This document shows, piece after piece, positions 62,616 to 64,000 of a stretch of DNA of 64,000 nucleotides. Positions within the stretch are counted from its first letter, which is position 1. The number at the start of each line of letters is the position of its first letter. This DNA comes from Maribacter sp. BPC-D8. GTDB taxonomy: Bacteria > Bacteroidota > Bacteroidia > Flavobacteriales > Flavobacteriaceae. The stretch is from the NCBI RefSeq assembly GCF_035207705.1, contig NZ_CP128187.1:4092001-4156000 (forward strand). Reading direction: 5' to 3'. The translations under genes were made by a program, and so were the position numbers. Below the pieces are notes generated by a model that saw only the letters and a list, made by a program, of their open reading frames with translations, made no database searches and had not been told where the DNA came from.

Positions 62616-64000
62616 CTAATCCGTATACCCTTCCGGATGCATTTCATCAAACTCGGTTTGATCCTGAAAAGCTTTTGCTAGTAAAAGAATACTTGCTTCA
62701 TCGTACAGATTGCCAACTAGGGTAATACTTGTTGGGTGTTTCTCTTTATCTAATCCTGTAGGTATGGCAATAACAGGATGACCAGTAAGGTTTGTGATAA
62801 TTAATTGTTTATTGCCGAACGTTGGGGATATCAGCACATCATAATCTTTCATGATAACCTGCATTTTTTCGATAAGCACTTGTCGGTGCCTATTTGCTTG
62901 TAGGTATTCTACAGCAGGTATAAAACGAGCTTGTCGTAAAGAATTTGCACGTGAACGTTCATCTTGTTCTACCATTTTATCTACTTCTCTTGCACGAACC
63001 ATATCATCAAAAAATGCTCCTGCTTCTGCCCTTAATATCACATCAAAACTTTTATAAGGCACATCTTCTGGTAGTTCCACTTCGTTTAAAGTCAGTCCCA
63101 TTTCTCTAAAAGTCTTCAAAGCTTTTTCAAGGTTGACTTTACTTAGAGAAGTGTCTTTGTTGATATCCTTTTTTAGGTATCCGATTCTTAGCGATTTATA
63201 ATCTTTTGTAGGTTCGAATCCGTCAGGGTAATTAGTGGTCATTCCGTCTTTAGGGTCTTTGCCGGTAATTACGCTATACACAATAGCACAATCTTCGGCA
63301 CTTCTCGCCATAGGTCCGACCTTGTCCATAGACCAACTTAAACTCATCACTCCGTGTCTACTTACTCGACCGTATGTTGGGCGTAAACCAGTAATTCCGT
63401 TTCTATTACTTGGCGATGTAATTGAACCTAATGTTTCTGTACCCAAGGCAAAAGGGACCAATCCTGCTGAGGTCGCCGAGCCAGAACCAGCAGATGAGCC
63501 TGTGGCACCTTGTTTCGTATCCCACGGATTTTTAGTTTTTCCATCGAACCAAACATCGCCACGCGCTAAAGAACCAGATACAAGTTTCGCAACTAAGACT
63601 CCGCCAGCAGCTTGTAATTTTTCAACCACCGTAGCTGTCATTTCAATTTGTTGATTACGGTAGGGTTCTGCACCCCATGTGGTTTTATAACCTTCAACCG
63701 CCATAAGGTCTTTTACGCCGTATGGTATGCCATGTAAAATTCCGCGGTAGTTTCCGGCAGCCAGTTCTGCATCTAAAAGTTTAGCCTGCTCCAATGCCAT
63801 TTCTTCGGTTATGGTAATAGTGCATTGTAAAAGTGGATTGTATTTTTTTAATCGGGCTATAAAGAACTGGGTCAATTCTAGCGAACTCATTTTTTTGCTT
63901 TTAATGAGTGAAGCAAGCTGGGGTATGGAGTAAAAAGCAAGGTCAGCTTTTTTGTTTGGTAGTTCTACGTTAACGGCAATTTCCCATTCTGGGAATCCCG
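62616..64000 (-). CDS. Amidase-signature family protein (5' end outside window)
   Basis: At least 460 residues are encoded; the frame stays open to the window edge with family-like sequence (LAFYSIPQLASLIKSKKMSSLELTQFFIARLKKYNP), so the ATG at 63890 is internal. The Ser-cisSer-Lys site is visible: the Lys in HGIPYGVKDLMAV, and the Gly/Ser-rich GATGSSAGSGSATSAGLVPFALGTETLGSITSPS. The family hydrolyses amide bonds in a wide range of substrates. Here no GatB/GatC partner is seen and the C-terminus (FDEMHPEGYTD) is unlike GatA. A stand-alone amidase is most likely. It is convergent with the export cluster. Confidence 0.9.
   Translation of the reverse strand, partial: GFPEWEIAVNVELPNKKADLAFYSIPQLASLIKSKKMSSLELTQFFIARLKKYNPLLQCTITITEEMALEQAKLLDAELAAGNYRGILHGIPYGVKDLMAVEGYKTTWGAEPYRNQQIEMTATVVEKLQAAGGVLVAKLVSGSLARGDVWFDGKTKNPWDTKQGATGSSAGSGSATSAGLVPFALGTETLGSITSPSNRNGITGLRPTYGRVSRHGVMSLSWSMDKVGPMARSAEDCAIVYSVITGKDPKDGMTTNYPDGFEPTKDYKSLRIGYLKKDINKDTSLSKVNLEKALKTFREMGLTLNEVELPEDVPYKSFDVILRAEAGAFFDDMVRAREVDKMVEQDERSRANSLRQARFIPAVEYLQANRHRQVLIEKMQVIMKDYDVLISPTFGNKQLIITNLTGHPVIAIPTGLDKEKHPTSITLVGNLYDEASILLLAKAFQDQTEFDEMHPEGYTD

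Noticed and set aside
63235..63654. 139-codon plus-strand frame over the amidase gene
   Set aside because: Antisense to the amidase signature region; composition is biased (Pro/Ala/Ser) as expected for a shadow.
63888..63890. ATG at 63890 as the amidase start
   Set aside because: The frame continues upstream to the window edge with sequence that fits the family N-terminus, so the start is outside.
1..64000. tRNA, rRNA, CRISPR arrays, insertion sequences, prophage genes
   Set aside because: No cloverleaf-like tRNA block, no regularly spaced repeats and no transposase, integrase or phage protein were recognised on either strand.

Overview
The window is a chromosomal stretch of a marine-type member of the Flavobacteriaceae (Bacteroidota). 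The base composition is AT-rich. There are no Shine-Dalgarno-like leaders, and several promoters fit the Bacteroidota TTTG/TAnnTTTG pattern. Two kinds of type IX secretion (T9SS) C-terminal domains, a TonB-dependent receptor, lipoproteins with acidic residues after the lipobox Cys, DUF4271-hemD pairing and SemiSWEET all point the same way. I see no rRNA, tRNA, CRISPR array, transposase or prophage.

Region 1 (1-31 kb) is mostly housekeeping. It runs from the 3' part of ftsX, a secreted DinB-like protein and a type B T9SS cargo, to a UbiA prenyltransferase, leuS, a SemiSWEET, alanine dehydrogenase and a membrane Zn-peptidase. Next come an Lrp regulator with a hairpin-rich leader downstream of a saccharopine dehydrogenase-like gene, DUF423, a DASS transporter coupled to glycerate kinase, and pckA. 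A minus-strand operon (GT39 mannosyltransferase-like, DUF4271, hemD) diverges from a plus-strand operon (polyprenol-phosphate mannose synthase, dihydroorotase, DUF4296 lipoprotein). An SDR, tyrS, three small lipoproteins, a DUF3857/transglutaminase membrane protein, a LuxE-like protein and two tiny proteins that are almost only a T9SS sorting domain follow.

Region 2 (31.5-40.1 kb) holds a TonB receptor plus a surface lipoprotein made of two tandem beta-helix repeats. They diverge from an OmpR/PhoB-type response regulator and its histidine kinase. The shared intergenic region carries 11-bp direct repeats that look like a Pho-box. trmB, a LysE-type exporter and an alkyltransferase-like (Cys-less MGMT) protein follow.

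Region 3 (40.1-62.4 kb) is the most interesting part: a large export island under apparent sigma-54 control. An NtrY-like kinase and an NtrC-type activator (40115-42825) diverge from TolC, HlyD, an ABC ATPase and two double-FtsX/MacB permeases. A third permease follows as its own unit. Three more permeases and a second ATPase form the last unit. In front of each of the three transcription units I find the same architecture: two 17-bp palindromes (TGTMMA-N5-TKKACA) exactly 5 bp apart, then, 52-63 bp further on, a TGGCAY-N5-TAGW element resembling a -24/-12 promoter. No such element is evident in the short gaps inside the units. This defines a self-contained regulon of six paralogous permeases sharing one periplasmic adaptor and one outer-membrane channel. 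The gaps of the first unit carry REP-like palindromes, one of them flanked by an 18-bp direct repeat.

The window ends inside an amidase-signature gene on the minus strand whose start lies beyond base 64000.
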